Source: Providencia rettgeri (GTDB lineage Bacteria; Pseudomonadota; Gammaproteobacteria; Enterobacterales; Enterobacteriaceae). Taken from it: a DNA stretch of 64,000 nucleotides. The notes beneath the pieces were generated by a model. That model was not told the origin of the DNA. It worked only from the letters and a program-made list of their open reading frames with translations, and did no database searches. The position numbers were made by a program, and so were the translations under genes. Below, piece after piece: positions 37,694 to 47,096 of this stretch. Positions within the stretch are counted from its first letter, which is position 1. Every line of letters begins with the position of its first letter. Location of the stretch: positions 3,068,501 to 3,132,500 of the forward strand of contig UGTZ01000001.1 of the NCBI GenBank assembly GCA_900455085.1, read 5' to 3'.

Positions 37694-39793
37694 ATGGAAC
37701 AGTTTAATAATCATGGCTTGGATGCCTTAGTTTGGGTGGCTAAATATTACCAAAACAATGTTTCATCAGATCAACTCAGGCACGCAATTGGTATGCAAAC
37801 TTTATCTCCGACAGAGTGGGAAATTAGAGAATGTGCACATACACTCGGGTATGAAACCAAACTTATTGCTGTGCAATATACACAATTAAAAACGCTTCCT
37901 TTACCCGCTTTAATCTATATAGATGGTTTTTGGCAAGTTATTAACCAAGAAAATGAATTAATTATCATTAACCCTACTAATGAGGAACGAAAACCTATTC
38001 ATAACTCTATTGGACATCAAGAAACTGAATATGATGTATTACTCATTAAGGAGCAATTAGAGCCAGAGCAAAAAAAGGCCTTTGGCTTTAGCTGGTTTAT
38101 TCCCTCTGTTTTGCGACAACATGTTAAATTACGAAATATTTTTATTCTCTCTGCCATTATTCAGCTTTTCGCCTTAATTAGCCCGCTGTTGTTTCAGAAT
38201 TTAATCGACAAAGTGTTAGTTGGTCGCAGTCTCTCAAATTTACATGTCATTGCATTGGCGATTTTTGCCATTGCTGTTGCAGAACCGATATATGGTTTTA
38301 TTCGTAATAAAATTTTTAGTCATAGTAGTAGCCAGATCAGTGCTGAGTTGTCAGGGAAAATTTATCGCCACTTAATGGCCTTACCGTTAAATTATTTTAA
38401 GTTAAGGCCAACAGGGAAAATTATTGCCAGAATCCGTGAATTAGCCCATATAAGGCAATTTTTAACGGGCTCAACACTGATGCTGTTTATTGATTTTATC
38501 TTTGTCATCCTTTTTGTCGCAGTTTTATTTTCCTACAGTAGTTTGATGGCTTGGATTTTATTGGGCTCAATGGGGGTATTTTTTGTTTTATGGATGATAC
38601 TCGGCCCCATTATTCGCCAGCAAACTGAAAAATCTTATCAAGCGGATGAAAATGGTCTCACTTTTCTCACCGAAAGTATTACTGGGATTGAAACCATCAA
38701 AACAACCGCAACAGAAAAATACTTTAATCAACGTTGGAAAAAAATATTTAGCAAACAGCTAACTCAAAGCTTTAAAGTCTCAATGCGCAGTGAAGTAGCC
38801 TCTCAATTAATGACATTTGTGAGCAAAATAACGACTGCGATCCTTTTGTGGGTCGGTGTCAAAGAGGTATTAAATGGTGGGATTTCTCCTGGCGAATTAG
38901 TGGCATTTAATATGCTAAGTGCGCATGTTACGCAGCCCGTATTGCGGTTTGCCCAAGTTTGGCAAGATTTCCAACATACCATTATTTCATTACGCCGAGT
39001 GGGAGATATTCTTGATGAACCGGTAGAAAATGAACGTAAAGGGATTGCAAATACATCAAATATTCACGGAAAAATCGAGTTTCAAAATATCCGTTTTCGC
39101 TATCAACCTGATACACCTGAAGTTCTCAATAATTTATCCTTAATGGTTAATGCAGGTGAATTTATTGGTATTACTGGCCCTTCAGGTTCAGGAAAAAGTA
39201 CCTTAACGAAATTATTACAGCGGCTTTATGTCCCACAACATGGGCAAGTTATTGTTGATGGCATGGATTTAGCTGTCGCAGATACCGTATCATTACGCCG
39301 AAAAATGAGCGTCGTATTACAAGAAAGTACCTTATTCGTTGGTTCTATCGCAGATAATATCCGTTTGAGTCATCCACAAGCGACTGACGAGCAGGTGATT
39401 CACGCAGCAAAATTAGCGGGAGCTTATGAATTTATCATGACATTGACTGATAATTTTAATTATCCCTTATCAGAAAAAGGCTACAATCTTTCAGGTGGTC
39501 AACGTCAAAGGATTGCACTTGCGCGTGCATTACTCACCGAACCCGATATCTTAATTCTCGATGAGGCCACTTCTGCACTCGATTACGAGTCAGAAGCCGC
39601 CATTATGGAGAATATGCCATTAATTACTCAAGGAAGAACCGTCATTAGCATTGCTCATCGGCTAAATACGATTATGCACGCTGATAGGATATGTGTGATT
39701 TGTCAAGGAGAAGTACACGAGATGGATACCCACGAAAACTTACTCAAATCAAATGGTTTATACGCCAATTTATGGCACCAGCAGACACAATAA
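37694..39793 (+). CDS. Type I secretion ABC exporter, RtxE-like, second ATPase
   Basis: This is a second 699-residue exporter of the same build: a C39-like domain without cysteine (HGLDALVWVAKYY at the start), membrane helices (residues about 145-440), Walker A GPSGSGKST (near 493), signature LSGGQRQRIALAR (near 598) and Walker B ILILDEATSALDYE. Having two different ABC proteins around one HlyD-type adaptor is the hallmark of the MARTX-type RtxB-RtxD-RtxE systems, where the two ATPases form a heterodimer. It starts three bases after the adaptor gene. No rtxA, rtxC or RTX-repeat gene is present nearby. Confidence 0.92.
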   Translation: MEQFNNHGLDALVWVAKYYQNNVSSDQLRHAIGMQTLSPTEWEIRECAHTLGYETKLIAVQYTQLKTLPLPALIYIDGFWQVINQENELIIINPTNEERKPIHNSIGHQETEYDVLLIKEQLEPEQKKAFGFSWFIPSVLRQHVKLRNIFILSAIIQLFALISPLLFQNLIDKVLVGRSLSNLHVIALAIFAIAVAEPIYGFIRNKIFSHSSSQISAELSGKIYRHLMALPLNYFKLRPTGKIIARIRELAHIRQFLTGSTLMLFIDFIFVILFVAVLFSYSSLMAWILLGSMGVFFVLWMILGPIIRQQTEKSYQADENGLTFLTESITGIETIKTTATEKYFNQRWKKIFSKQLTQSFKVSMRSEVASQLMTFVSKITTAILLWVGVKEVLNGGISPGELVAFNMLSAHVTQPVLRFAQVWQDFQHTIISLRRVGDILDEPVENERKGIANTSNIHGKIEFQNIRFRYQPDTPEVLNNLSLMVNAGEFIGITGPSGSGKSTLTKLLQRLYVPQHGQVIVDGMDLAVADTVSLRRKMSVVLQESTLFVGSIADNIRLSHPQATDEQVIHAAKLAGAYEFIMTLTDNFNYPLSEKGYNLSGGQRQRIALARALLTEPDILILDEATSALDYESEAAIMENMPLITQGRTVISIAHRLNTIMHADRICVICQGEVHEMDTHENLLKSNGLYANLWHQQTQ

Positions 39794-39800
39794 TACGAAT

Positions 39801-39837
39801 AAAAAAGCATCACGCTTATAGCAAGTGGTGCTTTTTT
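39801..39837 (+). terminator. Terminator of the type I secretion operon
   Basis: A 13-bp stem with one G-T pair (AAAAAAGCATCAC ... GTGGTGCTTTTTT) ends in a T6 run eight bases past the exporter stop. Confidence 0.9.
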
Positions 39838-39962
39838 ACCAAAAGCGTTCATTTTACAACCAATTAAACCCAATCATCATTGATGAAGCTATAGCACAAG
39901 GGGATTAGCTAGGGTATCATGGCGCGCTGAATTACTGGCACACCCTTTTAGCAGTTATAGAC

Positions 39963-40256
39963 ATGGCAAAAGAACAAACGGATCGAACGACACTAGATTT
40001 GTTCGCTGAGGAACGAAGGCCTGGGCGACCTAAAACAAGCCCGCTATCACGGGATGAACAACTGAGAATCAACAAACGCAACCAACTGAAACGAGATAAA
40101 GTGAAGGGATTGCGCAGAGTTGAATTGAAACTGAACGAAGACGCTGTCGCGGTATTGAATCAGTTAGCTGAAGATAAAAATATAAGCCGTAGTGAATTGA
40201 TCGAAGAAATTTTGATGTCACAACTTGAACATGTTGATACATCAATACTCAAGTAA
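39963..40256 (+). CDS. ybfE: YbfE family protein (LexA-regulated in E. coli)
   Basis: This 97-residue basic protein contains a C-terminal ribbon-helix-helix-like segment (RRVELKLNEDAVAVLNQLAEDKNISRSELIEEIL), suggesting DNA binding. E. coli YbfE is SOS-induced; its detailed function is unknown. It precedes fldA as in E. coli. I could not find a canonical CTG-N10-CAG LexA box upstream, so regulation may differ here. Confidence 0.9.
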   Translation: MAKEQTDRTTLDLFAEERRPGRPKTSPLSRDEQLRINKRNQLKRDKVKGLRRVELKLNEDAVAVLNQLAEDKNISRSELIEEILMSQLEHVDTSILK

Positions 40257-40410
40257 CGTTATCTTGATAAATCACACAAATTTGACAGACTTAGCAACAT
40301 TTTTTCGCCAAAATAAGGCGTAATATTCTATCTATTTTCGTTCTAAACGGGCTATAGAAGGCGAATTTTCACCTCTAGCTCTCTTAGAAAAACAAGAGGT
40401 TAATCACTTT

Positions 40411-40938
40411 ATGGCAGTCATAGGCATTTTCTTCGGAAGTGACACAGGTAACACAGAAAATATTGCCAAAATGATCCAAGAAAGATTAGGCAAAGATGTA
40501 GCAGAAGTTCACGATATCGCGAAATGCAGCAAAGAAGATATTGAAGCTTTTGACATTCTACTTCTTGGTATTCCAACTTGGTATTATGGTGAAGCCCAAT
40601 GTGACTGGGATGATTTCTTCCCTACTCTCGAAGAGATTGATTTCGAAGGTAAACTTGTCGCCTTATTTGGTTGTGGAGACCAAGAAGACTACGCTGAATA
40701 TTTCTGTGATGCTATGGGTACGATCCGCGATATTATCGAACCACGTGGTGCTGTTATTGTTGGTCATTGGCCAACAGAAGGTTATCACTTTGAAGTATCC
40801 AAAGGCATGGCAGATGACAACCATTTTATTGGTTTAGCTATTGATGAAGATCGTCAACCTGAGCTAACTGATGAACGTGTTGATGCATGGGTAAAACAAA
40901 TCTCTGAAGAGATGTCTTTAGCTGAAATTTTAGGCTGA
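40411..40938 (+). CDS. fldA: Flavodoxin FldA
   Basis: This 175-residue FMN electron carrier has the phosphate-binding loop GSDTGNTENIA and the aromatic FMN contacts in TWYYGEAQ and GCGDQEDYAEYF. It supplies electrons to pyruvate formate-lyase activase (pflA is in this window), ribonucleotide reductase activase, biotin synthase and MetH. It precedes fur as in E. coli. The ribosome binding site AGAGG lies 13 bases before the ATG. Confidence 0.97.
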   Translation: MAVIGIFFGSDTGNTENIAKMIQERLGKDVAEVHDIAKCSKEDIEAFDILLLGIPTWYYGEAQCDWDDFFPTLEEIDFEGKLVALFGCGDQEDYAEYFCDAMGTIRDIIEPRGAVIVGHWPTEGYHFEVSKGMADDNHFIGLAIDEDRQPELTDERVDAWVKQISEEMSLAEILG

Positions 40939-41069
40939 TAGACTACATAAAGAACCCTTACCCATAGATTACACCACTGTCTTACACAAAATGAACCCCA
41001 AAGCCAGTGGCGTAGTCTAAAATAACCGATAAGGTATCCTAATAGGATAGGTTCTCAAGAGATTATCAA

Positions 41070-41170
41070 AATAATGAGACAATGCATGGTTTCTATTTTT
41101 ATTTTCCATGCCTATAATTGTAAATCAGTTTAGAAGACAACTGTATTGATGTTAAAAATGTCTCATTATT
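41070..41170 (+). promoter_or_regulatory. Candidate structured leader upstream of fur
   Basis: A perfect 12-bp inverted repeat (AATAATGAGACA at 41070-41081, TGTCTCATTATT at 41159-41170) encloses two smaller stems: GCATGG/CCATGC (41084-41089 with 41106-41111) and CAGTT/AACTG (41126-41130 with 41139-41143). Together they could form a three-way junction ending 36 bases before the fur start. It might equally be a pair of operators. No family is recognised. Confidence 0.45.
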
Positions 41171-41206
41171 GTTAAATTTATGATTTAAGATACAGGACAA
41201 ACCCGC

Positions 41207-41656
41207 ATGACAGACAACAATAAAGCATTGAAAAATGCTGGACTCAAAGTCACTCTTCCAAGATTAAAGATTTTGGAAGTACTTCAAGAGCCTGAGTGCC
41301 ACCACGTCAGTGCGGAAGATCTCTATAAAAAGCTGATCGATATGGGTGAAGAGATCGGGTTAGCAACTGTATACCGCGTGTTAAACCAGTTTGATGATGC
41401 CGGTATCGTAACCCGTCACAACTTCGAGGGTGGTAAATCTGTATTCGAACTAACTCAGCAGCATCACCATGACCATTTAATCTGTTTAGATTGTGGAAAA
41501 GTGATTGAGTTTACTGACGAATCCATTGAAACCCGCCAAAAAAATATCGCTGCTCGCCATGGCATTAAACTATCTAATCATAGTTTATATCTATATGGTC
41601 ATTGCGCAGATGGTGATTGCCGTGACAATGCTGACGCACACGAAGCAAAAGAGTAA
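41207..41656 (+). CDS. fur: Ferric uptake regulator Fur
   Basis: This 149-residue iron-responsive repressor has the N-terminal winged helix (LKVTLPRLKILEVLQ ... YRVLNQFDDAGIV) and C-terminal metal sites seen as HHHDHLICLDCGKV and CADGDC. It represses iron acquisition genes when loaded with Fe2+. It is downstream of fldA, as in E. coli. The E. coli upstream reading frame uof, target of the RyhB RNA, is not evident in the leader. Confidence 0.97.
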   Translation: MTDNNKALKNAGLKVTLPRLKILEVLQEPECHHVSAEDLYKKLIDMGEEIGLATVYRVLNQFDDAGIVTRHNFEGGKSVFELTQQHHHDHLICLDCGKVIEFTDESIETRQKNIAARHGIKLSNHSLYLYGHCADGDCRDNADAHEAKE

Positions 41657-41700
41657 TAGTATTCAACCATCGTTGATAAAACATCATGGTTAAAAATGCC

Positions 41701-41736
41701 AAAACCCTGATAATACAATTTTATCGGGGTTTTTTA
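41701..41736 (+). terminator. Terminator of fur
   Basis: A stem AAACCCTGATAA / TTATCGGGGTTT with one wobble pair is followed by T6. It starts 45 bases past the fur stop. Confidence 0.9.
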
Positions 41737-42139
41737 TTTTAAGTATTGATATTTTCTTTTTTCTCGATTAGTAATAATCTCTAGTAAATAACTTAAATAT
41801 AACTATTTATCACTACATTTTAGCGATAATGTAAGATTTTTATAAAAACTATAATAGTTGCAATTCAAATCAAAACCTTTATATTATTTCAAAGATAAGT
41901 ATATTCTGTTATCTAGAATAATGCTCTACATATCAAAGTTGTATATAAATAACATCATAGATGATTTCCAATATTTCATACTATTTAAAATTATTTAATT
42001 ACATTACTATAATTTTAACTCTAAATTAGAGAGTTAATAGTTAAAATGTAATCACAAAGTTAAATTACAACTTAATCGCGTAATTAAATTTAATAACTAA
42101 ACTAATTGAGTATTTTAGTAATTTGTAAGAGATTAACTG
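41737..42139. other. Intergenic region fur / ccmA
   Basis: This 403-base very AT-rich region holds the ccmA promoter. No gene, repeat or recognised operator is visible. Confidence 0.5.
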
Positions 42140-42811
42140 ATGAAAAAAACCTATCTTTTTCTCAATACAAGTTTTTTCTTCTGGTTTCTTACTTTAATAG
42201 GGTGGTTTTTTAGCTATTCGTCTATCACCTTATTTTCGTTTGTATTATCAATACTGTTCTTGATCGTATACTTCAATCAAAAAAAGGTAAGTAAAATGTT
42301 CACCAAAAGACAAAACAAGCCCGCACCTACAGCGACGTCCCCTTCTATAAGTAATGAGTCAGAAGTGACTGCAAAAATAGAAGAACAAATAACACTGTCA
42401 ACTCCGACTATTAGTGAAGAAAAATCGAATACAATTATCTCTAGGGACGTTATTTTTGAAGGAAATATTACGTCTAATGAACAAGTGCATATCTATGGGA
42501 AAGTCATTGGAAATATAACAGGAAAAGAAAATACGGTTAAAGTTATGTTAAACGGCCAAGTTACGGGAAATATCACCTGCAAAGAACTGGTGGTGAATGG
42601 TCGTATTGAAGGTGAATGCTTATCTGATACTATTTGTATTGAAAATAATGGAGAAATCCACGGTACTATCCATTACAGTAGCTTATCAATTAAAAAAGGG
42701 GGAATTTTGTCTGGCCAAGCACAAATTAAAAACCCACCCCATCAATCAGAAAAAGTTACCGTATTAAAAGATAAATTAAAACAAGACCCCTTATACTCAA
42801 TGAAAGTGTAA
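42140..42811 (+). CDS. ccmA: Membrane-anchored bactofilin, CcmA-like
   Basis: This 223-residue protein has two N-terminal membrane segments (residues about 7-25 and 28-46), a polar linker rich in Ser, Thr and Pro, and a bactofilin beta-helix core (residues about 95-195) with repeating Gly-Asn/Asp turns such as VIFEGNITSNEQVHIYGKV. Bactofilins polymerise without nucleotides and affect cell shape. Proteus mirabilis CcmA, tied to curved-cell morphology and swarming, has this membrane-anchored layout. It lies between fur and chiP, a spot that has no bactofilin in E. coli. Confidence 0.85.
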   Translation: MKKTYLFLNTSFFFWFLTLIGWFFSYSSITLFSFVLSILFLIVYFNQKKVSKMFTKRQNKPAPTATSPSISNESEVTAKIEEQITLSTPTISEEKSNTIISRDVIFEGNITSNEQVHIYGKVIGNITGKENTVKVMLNGQVTGNITCKELVVNGRIEGECLSDTICIENNGEIHGTIHYSSLSIKKGGILSGQAQIKNPPHQSEKVTVLKDKLKQDPLYSMKV

Positions 42812-42836
42812 ATACCGTATCCTTGTAATCAAAAAT

Positions 42837-42865
42837 AAAATAAGGTGAATAAATTCATCTTATTT
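42837..42865 (+). terminator. Probable terminator after ccmA
   Basis: A stem with arms AAAATAAGGTGAA and TTCATCTTATTT (one wobble pair) lies 25 bases past the ccmA stop. Confidence 0.7.
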
Positions 42866-42953
42866 CTAACCCCTTAATATAAGGGTTTATTCTTGTCTTA
42901 ATATTCCATTCAATATTAAAAATATATGATAAGTCCTTTGGCTATCAGGGCAA

Positions 42954-42984
42954 ATGACTGCTATGGTTTCTTTATAGCAGTCAT
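42954..42984 (-). terminator. Hairpin downstream of chiP
   Basis: A perfect 11-bp stem (ATGACTGCTAT ... ATAGCAGTCAT) with a nine-base loop lies 22 bases past the chiP stop. The minus strand lacks a T run, so it may act in RNA stability as well as termination. Confidence 0.6.
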
Positions 42985-43006
42985 TGCTACTAAAAGATTT
43001 TACAAA

Positions 43007-44404
43007 TTAGAATACCGTGAATGGCATCATCACCATAAATTTAATATCTTTTTCATCTTGGAAGATATTTCCGTAACCACCGCCATAGCTCGGAATATCT
43101 GTATGGTTATCATACTTGGTAAAATGCAGTTTAAATAGCGTATCTTTTGCTCGACCTGATTGTACGGTATATAAAATATCAAAGTTCCATGCACTTTCTT
43201 TTAAGCGTACATCCTGAGCATATTGGCTATTAGTACTTGGTTTAGCATCCCATCCATAAATATATGAGGTTCCAACCTTCCATCCAGCTAAGTCCCAATT
43301 TTTTAAATCATACATAACACCGGCCATAACAGCTTTTTCATTATTAGCATTCCAATCCGAACGGCCATCCCACCAAATGTCCATACGACCATTTGATGTT
43401 GCCCAACCGGGGGTCATCCGCTGTAGGAAATAACCTTGGTTACCTTTGGCTTTTACATAGGTTCCTTCTAATTTAAAATCAAATTCATCGTAAGTGTAGC
43501 CTAGTGTCATCGCTTGCAACCAAGCTAAACCGTCATAAACATCGTTAACTCCACCGCCTGAAACCTTATCTTTTGCACCATAAAATTGATAAGACATACG
43601 TAAGTCACGGTCAACAACAGGAACTGCATAGGAAACCTTGGCAAAATATTGATCCATATAGCTTTTAGCTTGCCCATACGCCCCTTCTAGGACTAAATTG
43701 TTTTTAAAGTCATATTTAAAGCCAATTGAGTGTAAATAGCTGATCCCAGTTTCACCATCCGCTTCACGAAAATCATACATACTGCGATACCAAGGTGCTT
43801 TATAGCGGTCAGTCCACATATAGGACATGCTAAGTTCACCATTTTGCTCAAAATCAAACACTCCGCCTACCTCTAATCCGCGATATGTACCCGGCATATA
43901 GCTCCAGTGGGATGCGAGTAAAGTTTGACCAGTAGGTTGAATATAGCCACCTCTACCCCAGAAAGGGCCATATTTCAATTTTGCAGCAGCCTTATAAAAA
44001 GTCACACCACTGCGATCACCTGTCCATTTTTCATCCCAACGTGATTTTGCATCACTAAAACCGATTTCATTGGGTGCAGCTGGCCCACTATTTGATAACT
44101 CAATAGCGGTAAAACCCGCTAAATCTAGCCCGATGATGTCCTGAAAATAGCCGGATGAGAAATCGAGACTGGCATTAAATGTTGAGTGTTTAAGATTATC
44201 CGCATACTTTTTATATTTATCGCTATTTGGGTCTAAATCTTTACGTGAACGATCACGTTGCCAGTAGTAAAGGCCTCCTGTAAGTTTTGAATCTTCAATA
44301 AATTGCTCCGCATGCATGATTGGTTGGTAACCAATAGGAAGCATTGCTATTGCAATTTTTAAGACGAGCAATTTCCTGCCAGTATTGACATTTTTATTAA
44401 CCAT
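43007..44404 (-). CDS. chiP: Chitoporin ChiP (YbfM), OprD-family outer-membrane porin
   Basis: This 465-residue beta-barrel porin takes up chito-oligosaccharides. It has a signal peptide (residues 1-32, ending near MHA), alternating amphipathic strands with many Tyr, Trp and Gly, and a C-terminal Phe (MMPFTVF) as usual for barrel assembly. E. coli ChiP is also about 468 residues and lies near fur, with the lipoprotein gene chiQ downstream; no chiQ is visible here. In E. coli it is repressed by NagC and the small RNA ChiX. Confidence 0.9.
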   Translation of the reverse strand: MVNKNVNTGRKLLVLKIAIAMLPIGYQPIMHAEQFIEDSKLTGGLYYWQRDRSRKDLDPNSDKYKKYADNLKHSTFNASLDFSSGYFQDIIGLDLAGFTAIELSNSGPAAPNEIGFSDAKSRWDEKWTGDRSGVTFYKAAAKLKYGPFWGRGGYIQPTGQTLLASHWSYMPGTYRGLEVGGVFDFEQNGELSMSYMWTDRYKAPWYRSMYDFREADGETGISYLHSIGFKYDFKNNLVLEGAYGQAKSYMDQYFAKVSYAVPVVDRDLRMSYQFYGAKDKVSGGGVNDVYDGLAWLQAMTLGYTYDEFDFKLEGTYVKAKGNQGYFLQRMTPGWATSNGRMDIWWDGRSDWNANNEKAVMAGVMYDLKNWDLAGWKVGTSYIYGWDAKPSTNSQYAQDVRLKESAWNFDILYTVQSGRAKDTLFKLHFTKYDNHTDIPSYGGGYGNIFQDEKDIKFMVMMPFTVF

Positions 44405-44967
44405 TCTTGTATTCCTCTAATATTTTTTAATTTTATTTTTCGGCCGAAATACGATTTAACTTTCCATTTAAATCTAAATATTCACAATGAGTTATATCTC
44501 TTGCGATGTATTTAGCCTATTTTTTGCAACGCGAATTATCAACACAGATACAGGCTTTGTTGCCAAAATATGATCAACGGCACATTAATTTTAATTAACT
44601 GTCATTATCACCGATGATGACCTTGCTAAAAATAAAAAGTAATTGATTGATAAATATAAAAAATATGTATGGGATACGTATAAGTAAGTGTTTAAGAAAA
44701 AATCAATAAATTAACCAATTGTTCCTTAATTTCGTCTACTCTGCAGGAATTCGCTAAGTTCTATCACCACATTGACCTAATTGCCTTAAAATAGATCAGA
44801 TTACTGAGTCAAATAATAAGGATAAATGTTGTTATGCTGAAAAATAACATACATAGCTATAAAATTTCTCAATAAATAATCAAATAAAATGTACAGCATT
44901 ATTAAGAAAAGCACCGCATTATCATTTGCTATTATGAACTCTCCTTTTCAATATAAAGAGTTCGTAA
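44405..44967. other. Divergent promoter region chiP / dehydrogenase
   Basis: This 563-base AT-rich region separates the divergent genes. Near 44521-44539 a loose inverted repeat (TTTTTTGC-AAC-GCGAATTA) recalls NagC operators, but five of eight positions is too weak to call. No small gene is seen. Confidence 0.4.
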
Positions 44968-45761
44968 ATGAAAATAGACTTAACAGGCAAACGCACATTA
45001 GTCAGTGCATCAACAGTTGGAATTGGTTATGCAATTGCTAAAGGCCTCGCTAATTGTGGCGCAGAAGTTTTGATTAATGGCCGTAACAATATACGTGTTA
45101 ATGATGCCGTTTCTCGTTTGAAAAAAGAATTACCCAACACCAAAGTGTTTCCTGCTATCGCAGATGTCAGTGATTCTGAAAGCGTTGATAAACTACTTAG
45201 CGAAATTGGTGAAATTGATATTTTAGTTAATAACGCAGGTATCTATGGGCCAGAAAATTTCTATACAATGGATGATGCAAACTGGGATAATTACTGGCAA
45301 ACAAATGTGATGTCCGCTGTACGTTTATCCAGAGCCCTTCTCCCCGCAATGGTGAAAAAAGGTTGGGGTCGAGTGGTCTTTATCTCGTCGGAATCGGCGC
45401 GTAATATCCCTGCGGATATGATCCACTATGGCGTGACTAAAACAGCAATGCTCTCCCTTTCTCGGGACTCGCTAAGTATGTGGCGGGCACAGGTGTTACT
45501 GTAAACAGTGTCTTGCCAGGACCAACACTGTCTGACGGTTTTGCCAATATGATGGAGGATGAAGCCGCGAGAACTGGGAAGTCGATCGAAACCCTAGCAA
45601 AAGAGTTTGTAATGGCCCACCGTCCAAGCTCTGTAATCCAACGTGCAGCGACTGTCGAAGAAGTCGCGAATATGGTAGTTTATACTTGCTCTAAACAAGC
45701 CTCAGCGACTTCCGGTGCAGCCTTACGTGTTGATGGTGGCGTTATCGATGACATTGTGTAA
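44968..45761 (+). CDS. Short-chain dehydrogenase/reductase, frameshifted as read
   Basis: This Rossmann-fold oxidoreductase of the SDR family is about 264 residues once repaired. It has a glycine-rich cofactor motif (SASTVGIGYAIA), the NNAG motif (LVNNAGIYG), a catalytic Ser in VVFISSESA and Tyr/Lys in YGVTKTA. The frame breaks after SLSR at a GGG run (45464-45466). Adding one G restores RGLAKYVAGTGVTVNSVLPGP, and the remainder runs to 45761. The substrate is unknown. It is transcribed alone and converges on ansB. Confidence 0.85.
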
Positions 45762-45808
45762 TTCGAGCATTCAATAATATTGCCTTATTGTCACAGCAAA
45801 ACTAACGG

Positions 45809-45832
45809 GGTACAGGCTACTGCACCCCGCTG
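45809..45832. terminator. Hairpin between the dehydrogenase gene and ansB
   Basis: A stem GGGGT-A-CAG ... CTG-C-ACCCC with one internal mismatch lies between the two convergent stops. It is probably a shared terminator. Confidence 0.6.
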
Positions 45833-45858
45833 TATGAAATAAATACTCGTTTTGATAA

Positions 45859-46902
45859 TTAATATTTTTCGAATAATGCCTGAATTTGCTGAGGATCTTT
45901 AGTCTGAGTTAAGGCTAATTGCAGCAATACGCGCGCTTTTTGCGGATTTAACCTTTCTGAAGCAACAAAACCATATAAGTTATCATCCACTTCGGCATTT
46001 CTTGTCGTATACCCTGTTGGTACACGGCTTGAGCGAACGACCACAACGTCTTCTTTCGCTGCTTTTGCTAAAGCGTCAAATACTGTTTTATACATATTAC
46101 CGTTCCCCACACCTGCGCTTACAATTCCTTCAACCCCTTCTTCTTTCAAGGCTTTCACAGGTGCTGCTGATGCATTGGCATAATTATAAACGATACCTAC
46201 CGCAGGGAGCTTTTCAAGTTTGCTGATGTCAAATGCCGCTTTATCACCACGTGGTTGTGGTGCTTGAAAATAGGTGACTTTGCCATCATGAATAAAGCCT
46301 TCTGCCCCACTATTAACGGCATCAAACGCTTGTACTTCAGTGGTGCTCATTTTCATCACATTACGGCCTTGCACGACTTTATCGTTCATTGCCATCAGAA
46401 CACCGCGCTCTCCAGCAGACTTATCCGTCGCTAAAACGACTGCATTATACAGGTTCAAAGGACCGTCAGCGCCCAAAGCTGTTGAAGGGCGCATTGCACC
46501 AACCAAGACAATTGGCTTTTTACATTGCGTGGTTAAATCAAGGAAGAATGCCGTTTCTTCTAAAGTATCAGTACCGTGAGTGATTACAAAACCATCTGTT
46601 TTATCACAATCTTGGTTAATTTTTTTCGCCAGTGCCAGCCAAACTTGGTCATTCATATCTTGCGAACCAATATTCACCAATTGCTCACCGCTTAAATTAG
46701 CGATTTTTTTGGTTTCTGGCACCGCATTAATTAAAGCATCAATCCCTACTTTACCTGCTTGGTAACTGGAAGATGTGGCTGAATCACCACCACCTGCTAT
46801 CGTTCCCCCTGTCGCCAATACCGTAATATTCGGTTGAGCGATAGCAGATATGGCAAACAGTGAAACCAATGTCGCCAAAAGCGCTTTATTTCTGTTTTTC
46901 AT
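45859..46902 (-). CDS. ansB: Periplasmic type II L-asparaginase AnsB
   Basis: This 347-residue enzyme has a clear signal peptide (residues 1-22, ending AISAIA-Q). It hydrolyses L-asparagine, and more weakly glutamine, in the periplasm. The catalytic threonine lies in ATGGTIAGGG and the second Thr-Asp pair in THGTDTLEETA. The size and motifs match E. coli AnsB. In E. coli ansB is induced in anaerobiosis by FNR and CRP; it sits here near the anaerobic focA-pflB genes, but no site was identified by eye. Confidence 0.93.
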   Translation of the reverse strand: MKNRNKALLATLVSLFAISAIAQPNITVLATGGTIAGGGDSATSSSYQAGKVGIDALINAVPETKKIANLSGEQLVNIGSQDMNDQVWLALAKKINQDCDKTDGFVITHGTDTLEETAFFLDLTTQCKKPIVLVGAMRPSTALGADGPLNLYNAVVLATDKSAGERGVLMAMNDKVVQGRNVMKMSTTEVQAFDAVNSGAEGFIHDGKVTYFQAPQPRGDKAAFDISKLEKLPAVGIVYNYANASAAPVKALKEEGVEGIVSAGVGNGNMYKTVFDALAKAAKEDVVVVRSSRVPTGYTTRNAEVDDNLYGFVASERLNPQKARVLLQLALTQTKDPQQIQALFEKY

Positions 46903-47096
46903 CCTATTTTCCTTTCATTAATAAACTTCGGTTATTATGTGGAATTGTGCTGAATTTTATGTGACCTATACAATTATTTTAGGATAAATAATGAATTTTA
47001 AGATGATTTATCTATGAATGAATAAAAAGCGTGAGGCTTGCAGCAAAAATCCGTATCATAGCCCGTTTGAAACACTCTATTCACAAGTGACTGACA

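Noticed and set aside
39900..39962. LexA box before ybfE
   Set aside because: The CTG and CAG halves present are 14 bases apart, not 10, so the site does not fit.
41085..41135. uof-like upstream reading frame of fur
   Set aside because: A 15-codon frame begins at the ATG near 41086 but ends well before fur and does not overlap it, unlike uof.
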